The translations under genes were made by a program, and so were the position numbers. A stretch of DNA of 64,000 bases. Origin: Bacteroidales bacterium UBA6229. GTDB taxonomy: Bacteria > Bacteroidota > Bacteroidia > Bacteroidales > F082. The stretch covers positions 1 to 64,000 of the forward strand of contig DJWN01000126.1 in assembly GCA_002440975.1 (NCBI GenBank). The letters are read 5' to 3'. Below are positions 16,630-24,586 of this stretch, one piece after another (positions within the stretch are counted from its first letter, which is position 1; every line of letters begins with the position of its first letter). A model generated the notes under the pieces. The model saw nothing but the letters and a program-made list of their open reading frames with translations, did not search any database and was not told where the DNA came from.

Positions 16630-17708
16630 ACTTGTAATGGTGAAGGGCCAAACCCTACTTTATCGTCAATCCATTTTCCGTCTTGACACCAGTTGATCAA
16701 TTCATTTTGAATAAAATCCAGAACATTTTCCCTGTCATTTTCAGGATAAAGCAGATGTATGTTTGGTCCGGCGTCCAGGGTAAAGCAAATTGGGATTTTG
16801 GTGTCCTGCCTAAAGTTCCAAATTCCATTAATGAGTTTGAGGCTGTTGGGTTTCATAAGTAAATAGGGTGGGTGCGAACTCATCATCAAGGCATGTAGTT
16901 GCAGTGCTTCTGATTCGGTGATTTGAATAAAATGTTCTAAATCCCCTTTTTGAAGGGCATTGAGAAGTGCGATGGTATTGTTGTTTGCTGTTTGGTATCT
17001 GGCGTTGGCATAGGGATTTTTTTCCATCAATGCATGACCAGCCCTGCTTGACACTGTTTTTTCTGCGGCGTCAGTAATCAGAATGCTGTCGTAATAATTT
17101 GTAAAAACAGGATGTAAATGCGACTGCAAGGGTATGGCAAAATGATCAGAGCTTTCTTTCAAGGCAGCTGTTTTACCCCATAAAGCCGCCTGTGGAAATA
17201 CCGATCGGGCGGCACTTCCCGAGGCAAGTCGCGAAAACCAAGAGGCTTTTTTTAGGTCGATGGGTTGATGGCTGAATTTTTGTTCCAGCTCCAAAATTCC
17301 CATAATAAGTGCGCTCATGGCCGATGCACTTGAGGCAATGCCGGAAGAATGTGGAAAGGTGTTTCGGCTATCAATTTTAAGCTGAATCTGATCGAGGAAT
17401 GGGAAAAATGACTTTATCCCGAAAAGAAACTTTTCTATTTTGCTGCCAAAAGCTTCGTTAGCCTTACCCTCAAAAAAGAAACTGAACAATCGACCTCTGC
17501 TTTCAGGCATTGAATAGTGCAGGCACGTTTCAGTACGCGATTCATTTAAGGTGAAAGAGACAGACGGATTATTGGGTAATTGATTGCCGTGTTTGCCCCA
17601 ATATTTTACGAGTGCAATATTGGAAGGGCTTTGCCATGATAGGCTCCCGTTGATTTTGGTTGTAGCCTGAACTGCTTCTTTAAGCCATTTTTTTTCTAAT
17701 TCATGCAT
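16626..17708 (-). CDS. mvaD: diphosphomevalonate decarboxylase
   Basis: Converts 5-diphosphomevalonate to isopentenyl diphosphate with ATP use and loss of CO2. Diagnostic segments are IALVKYWGK near residue 32, HSSGIASSASAMSAL (ATP loop), SRLASGSAARSVF, which holds the conserved Ser/Arg, and FTLDAGPNIHLLY with the catalytic Asp. The length of 360 fits slightly longer Bacteroidota forms. I use the ATG at 17708; a GTG one codon upstream is also possible. The gene follows the GHMP kinase by 11 bases. A phosphomevalonate decarboxylase activity, as in some archaea, is less likely because a candidate phosphomevalonate kinase is present. Confidence 0.9.
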   Translation of the reverse strand: MHELEKKWLKEAVQATTKINGSLSWQSPSNIALVKYWGKHGNQLPNNPSVSFTLNESRTETCLHYSMPESRGRLFSFFFEGKANEAFGSKIEKFLFGIKSFFPFLDQIQLKIDSRNTFPHSSGIASSASAMSALIMGILELEQKFSHQPIDLKKASWFSRLASGSAARSVFPQAALWGKTAALKESSDHFAIPLQSHLHPVFTNYYDSILITDAAEKTVSSRAGHALMEKNPYANARYQTANNNTIALLNALQKGDLEHFIQITESEALQLHALMMSSHPPYLLMKPNSLKLINGIWNFRQDTKIPICFTLDAGPNIHLLYPENDRENVLDFIQNELINWCQDGKWIDDKVGFGPSPLQV

Positions 17709-17719
17709 CACTTTTGGGC

Positions 17720-18652
17720 TTACAAGGTTAATTCATCAAATCGAAATAGTGGTAGCAGACCTTTGCCCTCAAAATATTTTTTTATATCCTGTTCATTGGC
17801 TTGTGAAGCAGCCAGCAAAAAATCGCCACCCCATGCGCCCAGAGATTTTAAGGCACCCTTAAAATCCGGAAATTGCTTTTGAATAGGTTGTAAATCAACG
17901 AGTTTAGAGATCAGCTTTTCGTGTTGAAAGATCAGTTCACAAAAATCATCATAGCTTTTGGATTGAATGATTTTATCAGTTAGTTGATTCATTTGTTCAA
18001 CAGCTACTTGAATCTCGTCATCAGCGGTTTCTTCCCGAAACCGATGAATTGCCCTGGCACTGTCCTGTTTGGTGCCCTGATAAACAAAATACAGATTCGA
18101 TTTAAACGGCGGATCGAAAGATGCCGGTTGAATAATGGGTTGAAGGCCTTTTAATTTGTAAATAATTGGATGAGAAACCTGCGCACAGGCGATATCATAA
18201 CCAGAACCGCCAATGGAGAAATTGAGTAAGGTATAGGGATTTACTTTGGCCCAGCGTGCCAGCATGACAATTAAAGTTGAGCTGCTACCTAAACCCCATT
18301 CCGGGTCAAAATTCATTTCGGTGGTGAAATGATAGGACAGCTTGCCTGAAAAAATTTTAGGATTGAGCTGGCTTAAAGTAATTAAAATCAATTGTAACTT
18401 ATTGGTTACTATTGAATTACTTGTTTCAATAATTGATAAATCCGCCAGGTTAAAACGAGCTTTAAACCACAATCCATCTGTTTTGAAGGCTTCCCAGATT
18501 ATTTCGGCCTGATTGACTGCTTCATGATATTGAACCCTCAATTGCTGCCCTTTGTTTACAGGCATAGCCAATGCTTTAGCACCATAAAGCACAAGATACT
18601 CTCCGCTTATCAGGAGTTTTCCGTTTGCTTTGAATGTTTGAATGTTATCCAC
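17720..18652 (-). CDS. GHMP kinase, probable phosphomevalonate kinase
   Basis: The N-terminus GKLLISGEYLVLYGAKALAMP is a GHMP kinase substrate motif written here up to residue 31, and WGLGSSSTLIVML is the ATP loop. GSGYDIACAQ, near residue 158, resembles the GSGxDVA segment of phosphomevalonate kinases, and GAWGGDFLLAA is the third motif. Within a mevalonate operon that already has mevalonate kinase and the decarboxylase, the missing step is 5-phosphomevalonate to 5-diphosphomevalonate, which this protein would supply. The start appears to be GTG at 18652, three bases after the HMG-CoA reductase stop; no better ATG is near. The assignment is inference from motif and context. Confidence 0.75.
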   Translation of the reverse strand: MDNIQTFKANGKLLISGEYLVLYGAKALAMPVNKGQQLRVQYHEAVNQAEIIWEAFKTDGLWFKARFNLADLSIIETSNSIVTNKLQLILITLSQLNPKIFSGKLSYHFTTEMNFDPEWGLGSSSTLIVMLARWAKVNPYTLLNFSIGGSGYDIACAQVSHPIIYKLKGLQPIIQPASFDPPFKSNLYFVYQGTKQDSARAIHRFREETADDEIQVAVEQMNQLTDKIIQSKSYDDFCELIFQHEKLISKLVDLQPIQKQFPDFKGALKSLGAWGGDFLLAASQANEQDIKKYFEGKGLLPLFRFDELTL

Positions 18653-18655
18653 TTA

Positions 18656-19984
18656 TTAACTGCGAAGTGTGGCGATGTATTTACTCACGCTCGAGAATGA
18701 AACTTTTTGATCTTTGAAATGATCCACGGCAGCCGATTTTTCTTCTTCGCTGGCCTTGAAATGATTGAGGATATTGAAAAGATGCATCTTCATATGTCCG
18801 GCCTGAATGCCAATGGTAGTGAGTGATTTAACGGCAGAAAAATTATTGGCAAGACCCATCACAGCAGCAATCATCATCAACTCGTTGGCTGTTGGATTTC
18901 CGAGTAGCTCAAGTGATCGTTTGGCAAGCGGATGCAGGCTTGTCAATCCGCCAACAGTACCCAATGCCAGTGGCACTTCCAGGATAAACCTGAAGGTATT
19001 ATTTTCAATTTCTACCCTTGAAAGACTTTCATAATGCCCATTTCGTGAAGCATAGGTATGTCCGGCTGCTTCGATGGCTCTGAAATCGTTGCCGGTTGCT
19101 ATGGCCACTGCATCAATGCCATTGTAAATGCCTTTGTTATGGGTTGTTGCCCGGTAGGTATCAATCTGAGCAATTTTTACTGCTTTCTCAAATTTATGGG
19201 CAAAAGCAAGGCCGGAGAGTTTTTCATCAACATTTTCCAGTTTGTCAATGGAACATTCAACCCAGGTTTTCACAACACATTCAGGGGTGTAGTTCGAAAG
19301 AATTGCCATAATGATTTCAACCTGACGTTCTTCGGTGCTTAACTGAATCTGTTCAGAAAGAAATTGCCTCAGGCTTTGGCCAAATTCTTCCAACACAGAA
19401 TTGATGAAATTGGCTCCCATCGAGTCGCGTGTATCAAAAGTGACAAGCAATTGGTAATAGTTGGCAAGTTTATCAGTCATGTCAACCAGCTGGATATCCA
19501 GTACCCCGCCACCTCTTTTTTCCATGTTGGCGGTGATTGGTTTGGCTGATTGCAAGAGGAAAGCCTTTATTTGCGGCATTAATTGCCTTAAAGTGTCAGA
19601 ATTTCCACTCCAGTTGAAGTGCACTTGCCCTATTTTTTTTACATCCAGAATTTGGGCATGAAATCCACCTCTTTCGCTCCAGAATTTGGCTGCTGCAGAA
19701 GCTGCTGCTACCACTGAGCTTTCTTCTATTACCATTGGAACCAGATAGTTGCGTCCATTGATAATCACATTGGGAGAAATACCATAGGGGATGTAAAAAT
19801 TTGTAATGGTATTCTCGCTGAATTCATCAAAAAGCTTTTGCTGATTTTCGTCTGTATGCCAGAAACTTTTAAGCAGACTGACTACTTCACCGGGATTTTC
19901 GAAGTATTCTGCAACCAGTTTTAGCTTTTCTTCTTTCAAAAGCTTCGAAAAGCCTTTAATAATAATATCGCGTTTTCTTATCAT
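18656..19984 (-). CDS. mvaA: hydroxymethylglutaryl-CoA reductase, class II
   Basis: Reduces HMG-CoA to mevalonate, the committed step. The sequence matches the bacterial class II (degradative-type fold) enzymes. It has the catalytic Glu in VIEESSVVAAAS, DSMGANFINSVLE (nucleotide-binding), the catalytic Lys in NKGIYNG, the catalytic Asp in ATGNDFRAIEAAGH, LGTVGGLTSLHP, and the catalytic His in QAGHMKMH. I use the ATG at 19984 (MIRKRDIIIKGF, 442 residues); ATG 20008 is in frame and also possible. It is first in a four-gene operon with gaps of 3 and 11 bases and a four-base overlap. NADH versus NADPH preference is not decided here. Confidence 0.92.
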   Translation of the reverse strand: MIRKRDIIIKGFSKLLKEEKLKLVAEYFENPGEVVSLLKSFWHTDENQQKLFDEFSENTITNFYIPYGISPNVIINGRNYLVPMVIEESSVVAAASAAAKFWSERGGFHAQILDVKKIGQVHFNWSGNSDTLRQLMPQIKAFLLQSAKPITANMEKRGGGVLDIQLVDMTDKLANYYQLLVTFDTRDSMGANFINSVLEEFGQSLRQFLSEQIQLSTEERQVEIIMAILSNYTPECVVKTWVECSIDKLENVDEKLSGLAFAHKFEKAVKIAQIDTYRATTHNKGIYNGIDAVAIATGNDFRAIEAAGHTYASRNGHYESLSRVEIENNTFRFILEVPLALGTVGGLTSLHPLAKRSLELLGNPTANELMMIAAVMGLANNFSAVKSLTTIGIQAGHMKMHLFNILNHFKASEEEKSAAVDHFKDQKVSFSSVSKYIATLRS

Positions 19985-20033
19985 GGATGCCTTTTGTTTG
20001 TTCTGCATCAAAAGTGGCCATCAAAATCTGAAA

Positions 20034-20065
20034 CAAAATAACGGAATAAAAGTTTCATAATCAAA
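20034..20065 (-). promoter_or_regulatory. candidate promoter of the mevalonate operon, TTTG-N20-TTATTTTG
   Basis: On the minus strand TTTG (20065-20062) is followed after 20 bases by TTATTTTG (20041-20034), seven of eight matches to a Bacteroidota -7 box with the correct spacing. A start near 20028 would give a leader of about 45 bases to the ATG at 19984. Confidence 0.45.
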
Positions 20066-20083
20066 GAAATCGATAAATTCTTT

Positions 20084-20629
20084 TTACCATTCATCTTCAA
20101 CCGGAACGGGTTCGGGTTTCATTTTCTCGATCAGGAAAGCACTCCATTGATCAACGTATTCGGCAATTTGATCCAGATAGTTTTCCCATCGGGGATCGTA
20201 GGCCGGATCTTCTTTATCGAGCCAACGCTCAATTTCGAATCGTGAGGCTGTTTTCAAAAGCAACTCAGTAATTGTGTAGCGGTACCGATTATCTTTCACT
20301 TCTACCGTAAACTCATAAATCACAGTCGGGCCGGTTTGTTCCACCCCTTTCTCGTCGGTATATTTGAGCCGGATTGTATGTTTGCCCATTATTTTTCCCG
20401 AGGGTGCATCACGAACCGTAGTAACCCTGACGGGATCTTTATAATAATCGTTGAGCCAAAAAATGCAACGATTGAAAAGTTCCATCTGTTCGCCCTCTTC
20501 TTCAATTACCTGCTGAAACTTAATCTTTTTGGCTTCAGCATCAAAAGGGATGGTTTTTATTTGCGCCCATGTAACGATTGGGAGCAAAAGAAACAAGAAA
20601 AAATGGCCTTTAATGAGTCTTTTCTTCAT
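20084..20629 (-). CDS. exported DUF4468-like protein
   Basis: A hydrophobic signal peptide ends at TWAQ (residue 22), so the protein is periplasmic or outer-membrane associated. The central part, ELFNRCIFWLNDYYKDP followed by a beta strand and SGKIMGKHTI, follows the DUF4468 pattern: a helix with a Trp, then a strand and a G-x-I-x-G-K turn. That domain has a TBP-like fold and no established function. The C-terminal 50 residues are acidic and Trp rich. It lies between groEL and the mevalonate operon on the same strand, but terminator and promoter signals separate it from both. Confidence 0.6.
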   Translation of the reverse strand: MKKRLIKGHFFLFLLLPIVTWAQIKTIPFDAEAKKIKFQQVIEEEGEQMELFNRCIFWLNDYYKDPVRVTTVRDAPSGKIMGKHTIRLKYTDEKGVEQTGPTVIYEFTVEVKDNRYRYTITELLLKTASRFEIERWLDKEDPAYDPRWENYLDQIAEYVDQWSAFLIEKMKPEPVPVEDEW

Positions 20630-20704
20630 GGCAAACTGATTGATTTATAGCATGCCTGACAAAAGTAGTAAAAATGTAGCTTAGGTAAGGCCAAATTTTG
20701 AATA

Positions 20705-20742
20705 AAAGAAAACCGGCCCTGATCACAGAGCCGGTTTTAAAA
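20705..20742 (-). terminator. intrinsic terminator of groES-groEL
   Basis: AAAACCGGC (20709-20717) and GCCGGTTTT (20730-20738) form a nine-pair stem with a 12-base loop. On the minus strand TTTTCTTTT follows. It lies 25 bases after the groEL stop. Confidence 0.85.
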
Positions 20743-20762
20743 ATTCAATGAGATGATTCAGC

Positions 20763-22400
20763 TTACATCATTCCGGGCATTCCACCTCCACCCATCGGTG
20801 GCATTTGAGGTTGCGCGTTTTCATCTTTATGTTCAACAAGAACGCATTCTGTGGTGAGAAGCATACCGGCTATAGAAGCTGCGTTTTCGAGTGCGATACG
20901 AGTAACTTTTGTAGGATCGATTACACCAGCTTCGTACAAGTTTTCATATTGTTCGGTGCGGGCATTAAATCCAAAGTCGTCTTTGCCTTCTTTTACGCGA
21001 TTAACTACTACAGAACCTTCCATTCCGGCATTTTCAACGATCTGACGCAGCGGTTCTTCCAGCGCGCGACGGATGATCGCAACACCAGTTGTTTCGTCTT
21101 CATTTTCGCCTTTTAGATTGGCGAGGGCTTCGATAGCGCGGATAAAGGCAACGCCACCACCAGGAATGATACCTTCTTCGATGGCAGCACGTGTGGCAGC
21201 CAAAGCATCTTCAAAGCGGTCTTTCTTTTCCTTCATCTCTACCTCACTGGCTGCACCAACGTAGATCACTGCAACACCCCCGGCAAGTTTAGCCAAACGC
21301 TCCTGCAGCTTTTCCTTGTCGTAATCTGAAGTAGTAGTTTCGATGTGGGTTTTGATTTGTGCAACACGGGCATCGATGTTTTCTTTGGCACCTTGTCCGC
21401 TCACTATAGTAGTGTTTTCCTTGTCAATGGTCACTTTTTCTGCTTCACCCAGCATATCCAGGGTGGCATCTTCCAGACGATAACCTTTTTCCTCGCTGAT
21501 TACAGTGCCACCAGTGAGGACAGCGATATCTTCGAGTATTTCTTTTCTGCGGTCGCCAAAGCCCGGAGCCTTAACGGCAGCCACTTTTAATGAACCACGC
21601 AAACGGTTTACAACTAATGTAGCCAATGCTTCGCCTTCAACATCTTCTGCAATGATAATAAGTGGTTTGCCAGCTTGCATCGATTTTTCGAGCACAGGAA
21701 GCAGGTCTTTCATCGCTGAAATCTTTTTGTCGTAAATCAGTATGAAAGGATTTTCGTAAACGGCTTCCATTTTTTCGCCATTGGTAACGAAATAAGGCGA
21801 AATGTAGCCGCGATCAAACTGCATGCCTTCTACAACATCCACATAGGTTTCGATTCCTTTGGCTTCTTCAACAGTGATAACACCTTCCTGTTTTACTTTG
21901 GTCATCGCTTCGGCAATCAAACTTCCGATTGTCATATCATTGTTGGCAGAGATAGCAGCCACCTGTTTGATTTTATCATTGCTGTCGCCAACTTTTTGAG
22001 TTTGGCTTTTGAGGGCTTTGATTACCTCGGCAACGGCTTTGTCGATACCTCTTTTCAAGTCCATTGGGTTGGCACCGGCGGTTACGTTTTTCAGGCCGGT
22101 AGTGATGATTGACTGTGCCAAAACGGTAGCTGTTGTTGTGCCATCACCAGCCAGATCGTTGGTTTTGGAGGCAACTTCTTTTACCATTTGGGCTCCCATA
22201 TTTTCAACAGGGTCGGTCAGTTCAATTTCTTTTGCAACCGTAACTCCGTCTTTTGTGATTTGGGGTGCGCCATACGATTTTTCGATGATTACATTGCGGC
22301 CTTTGGGTCCGAGTGTAACTTTTACTGCATTTGAAAGTGCATCTACGCCTTTTTTGAGGCTGTCGCGGGCTTCGAGATTAAAAAGGATGTCTTTTGCCAT
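20763..22400 (-). CDS. groEL: chaperonin GroEL (60 kDa subunit)
   Basis: The 545-residue protein is the ATP-dependent folding chamber subunit that works with GroES in the cytoplasm. It has GPKGRNVIIEKSYGAP near residue 32, the ATPase segment GDGTTTATVLAQ near residue 86, and VAAVKAPGFGDRRKEIL. The C-terminus ends in the usual Gly-Met tail (GGGGMPGMM). It follows groES by 37 bases. I looked for a CIRCE operator upstream of groES and did not find one. Confidence 0.97.
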   Translation of the reverse strand: MAKDILFNLEARDSLKKGVDALSNAVKVTLGPKGRNVIIEKSYGAPQITKDGVTVAKEIELTDPVENMGAQMVKEVASKTNDLAGDGTTTATVLAQSIITTGLKNVTAGANPMDLKRGIDKAVAEVIKALKSQTQKVGDSNDKIKQVAAISANNDMTIGSLIAEAMTKVKQEGVITVEEAKGIETYVDVVEGMQFDRGYISPYFVTNGEKMEAVYENPFILIYDKKISAMKDLLPVLEKSMQAGKPLIIIAEDVEGEALATLVVNRLRGSLKVAAVKAPGFGDRRKEILEDIAVLTGGTVISEEKGYRLEDATLDMLGEAEKVTIDKENTTIVSGQGAKENIDARVAQIKTHIETTTSDYDKEKLQERLAKLAGGVAVIYVGAASEVEMKEKKDRFEDALAATRAAIEEGIIPGGGVAFIRAIEALANLKGENEDETTGVAIIRRALEEPLRQIVENAGMEGSVVVNRVKEGKDDFGFNARTEQYENLYEAGVIDPTKVTRIALENAASIAGMLLTTECVLVEHKDENAQPQMPPMGGGGMPGMM

Positions 22401-22437
22401 ATGTTTAAAATTTTAAAGTTAATTGCTGATTAATAGT

Positions 22438-22716
22438 TTAAATAATTGCTATGATGTCCGATTCGCGCATAATCAGATAATCTTTTCCTTCGATGGTGAA
22501 TTCGGTTCCGGCATATTTTCCGTAAAGTACCTGATCACCTTCTTTTACTGTTAATGGTGCCTCGGCAGTGCCGGGACCAACAGCGATAACGGTTCCTTTC
22601 TGTGGTTTTTCTTTGGCTGTGTCAGGAATAATAATTCCGCTGGCTGTTTTTTGTTCAGCAGTGGCGGGTTCAATAACCACGCGGTCGGCTAAGGGTTTTA
22701 AAGTCAGTTTTCCCAT
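22438..22716 (-). CDS. groES: co-chaperonin GroES
   Basis: The protein starts at the ATG at 22716 (MGKLTLKPLADRVV), giving 92 residues; upstream in-frame codons are not family-like. The mobile-loop region around GIIIPDTAKEKPQKG and the VLYGKYAGTEFTIEGK segment are typical. It caps GroEL. The upstream region lacks a CIRCE repeat, and TTTGGCAC at about 22784-22791 on the minus strand is only a partial promoter match. Confidence 0.95.
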   Translation of the reverse strand: MGKLTLKPLADRVVIEPATAEQKTASGIIIPDTAKEKPQKGTVIAVGPGTAEAPLTVKEGDQVLYGKYAGTEFTIEGKDYLIMRESDIIAII

Positions 22717-22803
22717 AATTTTATTTTTTAAGTTATTAATCATCTTTGATTCCGTGAGCGGAACGTTAAGCTGTTGTCATATTTTGTGCCAAAGCCGAAA
22801 CAC

Positions 22804-22845
22804 AAAAAAAATGTCAGAATGTAGTGACATTCTGACATTTTTTAA
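22804..22845 (-). terminator. intrinsic terminator between secG and groES
   Basis: ATGTCAGAATGT (22811-22822) and ACATTCTGACAT (22827-22838) form a perfect 12-pair stem with a four-base loop, flanked by A and T runs. It ends the secG transcript and separates groES from that operon. Confidence 0.85.
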
Positions 22846-22864
22846 TTTCTTTTAATCTACTTTG

Positions 22865-23191
22865 CTACTCTTCGAAATCCTGAGCAGGGGGTGCCTGGAA
22901 ATCAACAGGAGCGGTTTGCTCTATTTGGTCGAGCAATTCGGTATCAAACTGGCCATCTGTGGCATTATATTTAGGTATGGCCAAAGTAGCTACCAGACTT
23001 AATACCAGCAGCGCTACTGCCATCGACCAGGTGGCTTTTTCCAAAAAGTCAGCGGTTTGCCTAACACCCATAAATTGATTTGATGATGAAAAATTAGAGG
23101 CTAATCCACCGCCTTTTGAATTTTGAACTAATACAATTAAACCCAATAAAATACTGATAATCAGGATTAAAATTGAAATAAATACGTACAT
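22865..23191 (-). CDS. secG: preprotein translocase subunit SecG
   Basis: Small membrane subunit of the SecYEG channel. The protein has two hydrophobic segments, near residues 1-22 and 50-72. Between them is the family loop VLVQNSKGGGLASNF, followed by FLEKATW. The acidic, Gln/Pro-rich C-terminal tail is longer than in E. coli and is typical of Bacteroidota forms. It is the last gene of the operon that includes lptE. Confidence 0.9.
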   Translation of the reverse strand: MYVFISILILIISILLGLIVLVQNSKGGGLASNFSSSNQFMGVRQTADFLEKATWSMAVALLVLSLVATLAIPKYNATDGQFDTELLDQIEQTAPVDFQAPPAQDFEE

Positions 23192-23208
23192 TTTCTTTTA
23201 TTTAACGT

Positions 23209-24045
23209 TTATTGCTTTTTGGTTTCTTCAATAAGGGCTGCAAAATAACTACTTTTTTCCGGATATTTCAAACTTAATTTTTCAAAGATTGAAATGGCTT
23301 TAGCGCGATGACCCTGATTGAGGTATATTTTACCCAGTGTTTCGCTAACAATATTTTCCTGGTCAACCACGCTGTTTTGTGCGAAAGTAATCGGATTATA
23401 AAACTCAGGTTTTGGCCTTGAAATAGACGGGTTTTCACTGATAAATTTATCTATCAAAGCTTTCTTTGTTGGCGGAATGCCTTGTTTTTGTGCCTTTTGT
23501 TCGGCTTTCTTTTCCTGTTCGATGGCTCTTATTCGTTCAGCCAGAATTCTTTTAAGTTCTTCGAGAGATTGTTTTTTGTGGGATTGGTCTGATTTATACG
23601 AGGATGTTTCTTCGTTTTCGACTGTAGATTTGGCGGGATTTTTTTCTTTTTGCTCCTTGCCAATTTCTTCAGTGGATTTATTTGAACTTATTTCAGATTT
23701 GTCAGCTGAATCATTTTGGGCCTTGTTTTCATCAGCTTGTCTATTTGTTTTTTCCTGACTTTTTTTTGTATGGCTGTATTCATCCGGAAGATCTGGTAAT
23801 TCTCTTAATTGTGCAATTTTACTGATGTGAAGCCTGAGTATATTTCTGTCAGGTACAAGGCTTGCTGCCAATTTGAGCTGACTGTCGTAAACAATATGAT
23901 TGATCAAATGCATATTAATGGCAAGCATGCTTTGAACAATACCGCTGTAAGGAAACTGTATAGCCAAATCCATCAGGTCGGTGATAGATTCCTTACTGAG
24001 CTTTTCAGGTTCTTTAAGGTATGTTATAAAACTTGCTTTATCCAT
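23209..24045 (-). CDS. TPR-like protein between lptE and secG, function unknown
   Basis: The 278-residue protein has a helical N-terminal domain of about 100 residues, a very polar low-complexity middle (residues 100-180, rich in Lys, Glu, Ser and Gln), and a C-terminal helical hairpin with the TPR-like pattern GKIYLNQGHRAKAISIFEKL. There is no signal peptide, so it is cytoplasmic. It sits in an operon between lptE and secG, so a link to envelope assembly is possible but not shown. I know no name for it. Confidence 0.65.
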   Translation of the reverse strand: MDKASFITYLKEPEKLSKESITDLMDLAIQFPYSGIVQSMLAINMHLINHIVYDSQLKLAASLVPDRNILRLHISKIAQLRELPDLPDEYSHTKKSQEKTNRQADENKAQNDSADKSEISSNKSTEEIGKEQKEKNPAKSTVENEETSSYKSDQSHKKQSLEELKRILAERIRAIEQEKKAEQKAQKQGIPPTKKALIDKFISENPSISRPKPEFYNPITFAQNSVVDQENIVSETLGKIYLNQGHRAKAISIFEKLSLKYPEKSSYFAALIEETKKQ

Positions 24046-24055
24046 AAAGTGTTGT

Positions 24056-24586
24056 TTACCAGTTTACAACAGATTTGTTGAAAATATCATCTACAAGCAT
24101 TTCAACGATTTCGGTAATCAGTCCTTGTTTCACTGCGTTTAAATCCTGTTCGCTGGGATAATCTTTGTGTTGCGTAAACTTGGTTTCAAAGTTACTACTT
24201 TCTTCATATTTATTGGTAAAACGCACATTAACAGTGATTGTAAGCCGGTTGAGGGCAGCCGTTTGATCACTTTGAATGGCAACCGGAGTAGTGCGGTAAT
24301 CCGTAATTTCACCTTCGAAAGCCAGATCGCCATTCTGATTAACCATATTCAGGGTAGTTTGATTCATGAATCTGTCGCGCAGGCCATTTGTGAATTCTTC
24401 ACTCAACAAAGGCTCCACCAGCATGGCAGTATTCTGAAAATACTGCACCGATATCGTCTTGGCTTCCGGTGGAATGGAGGCTCCCGTAAAAGAATATACC
24501 CCGCATCCGTTCAGCATTGGGAGGCCGGCAATAAGCAACACCATGAGCTGCAATTTGATTGTGAGGCAAGTTTTTTGCATGTTCAA
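24056..24586 (-). CDS. lptE: LPS-assembly lipoprotein LptE
   Basis: LptE plugs the LptD barrel that inserts LPS into the outer membrane. A lipoprotein signal ends with LNGC, and the mature part starts CGVYSFTGASIPPEAKTISV, the usual Bacteroidota LptE start. The 176-residue size and the alternating strands (FEGEITDY, LTITVNVRF) agree. The start overlaps the stop of the sigma-54 activator by four bases (ATGA), so the two are translationally coupled. Confidence 0.88.
   Translation of the reverse strand: MNMQKTCLTIKLQLMVLLIAGLPMLNGCGVYSFTGASIPPEAKTISVQYFQNTAMLVEPLLSEEFTNGLRDRFMNQTTLNMVNQNGDLAFEGEITDYRTTPVAIQSDQTAALNRLTITVNVRFTNKYEESSNFETKFTQHKDYPSEQDLNAVKQGLITEIVEMLVDDIFNKSVVNW

Noticed and set aside
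22009..22416. Open frame of 135 codons opposite groEL
   Set aside because: Antisense shadows of groEL are common and this one shows no protein-like motif.
22717..22803. Possible CIRCE operator or sigma-54 promoter upstream of groES
   Set aside because: No TTAGCACTC-N9-GAGTGCTAA repeat is present. TGGCAC on the minus strand matches a -24 element, but the -12 position reads GA instead of GC.
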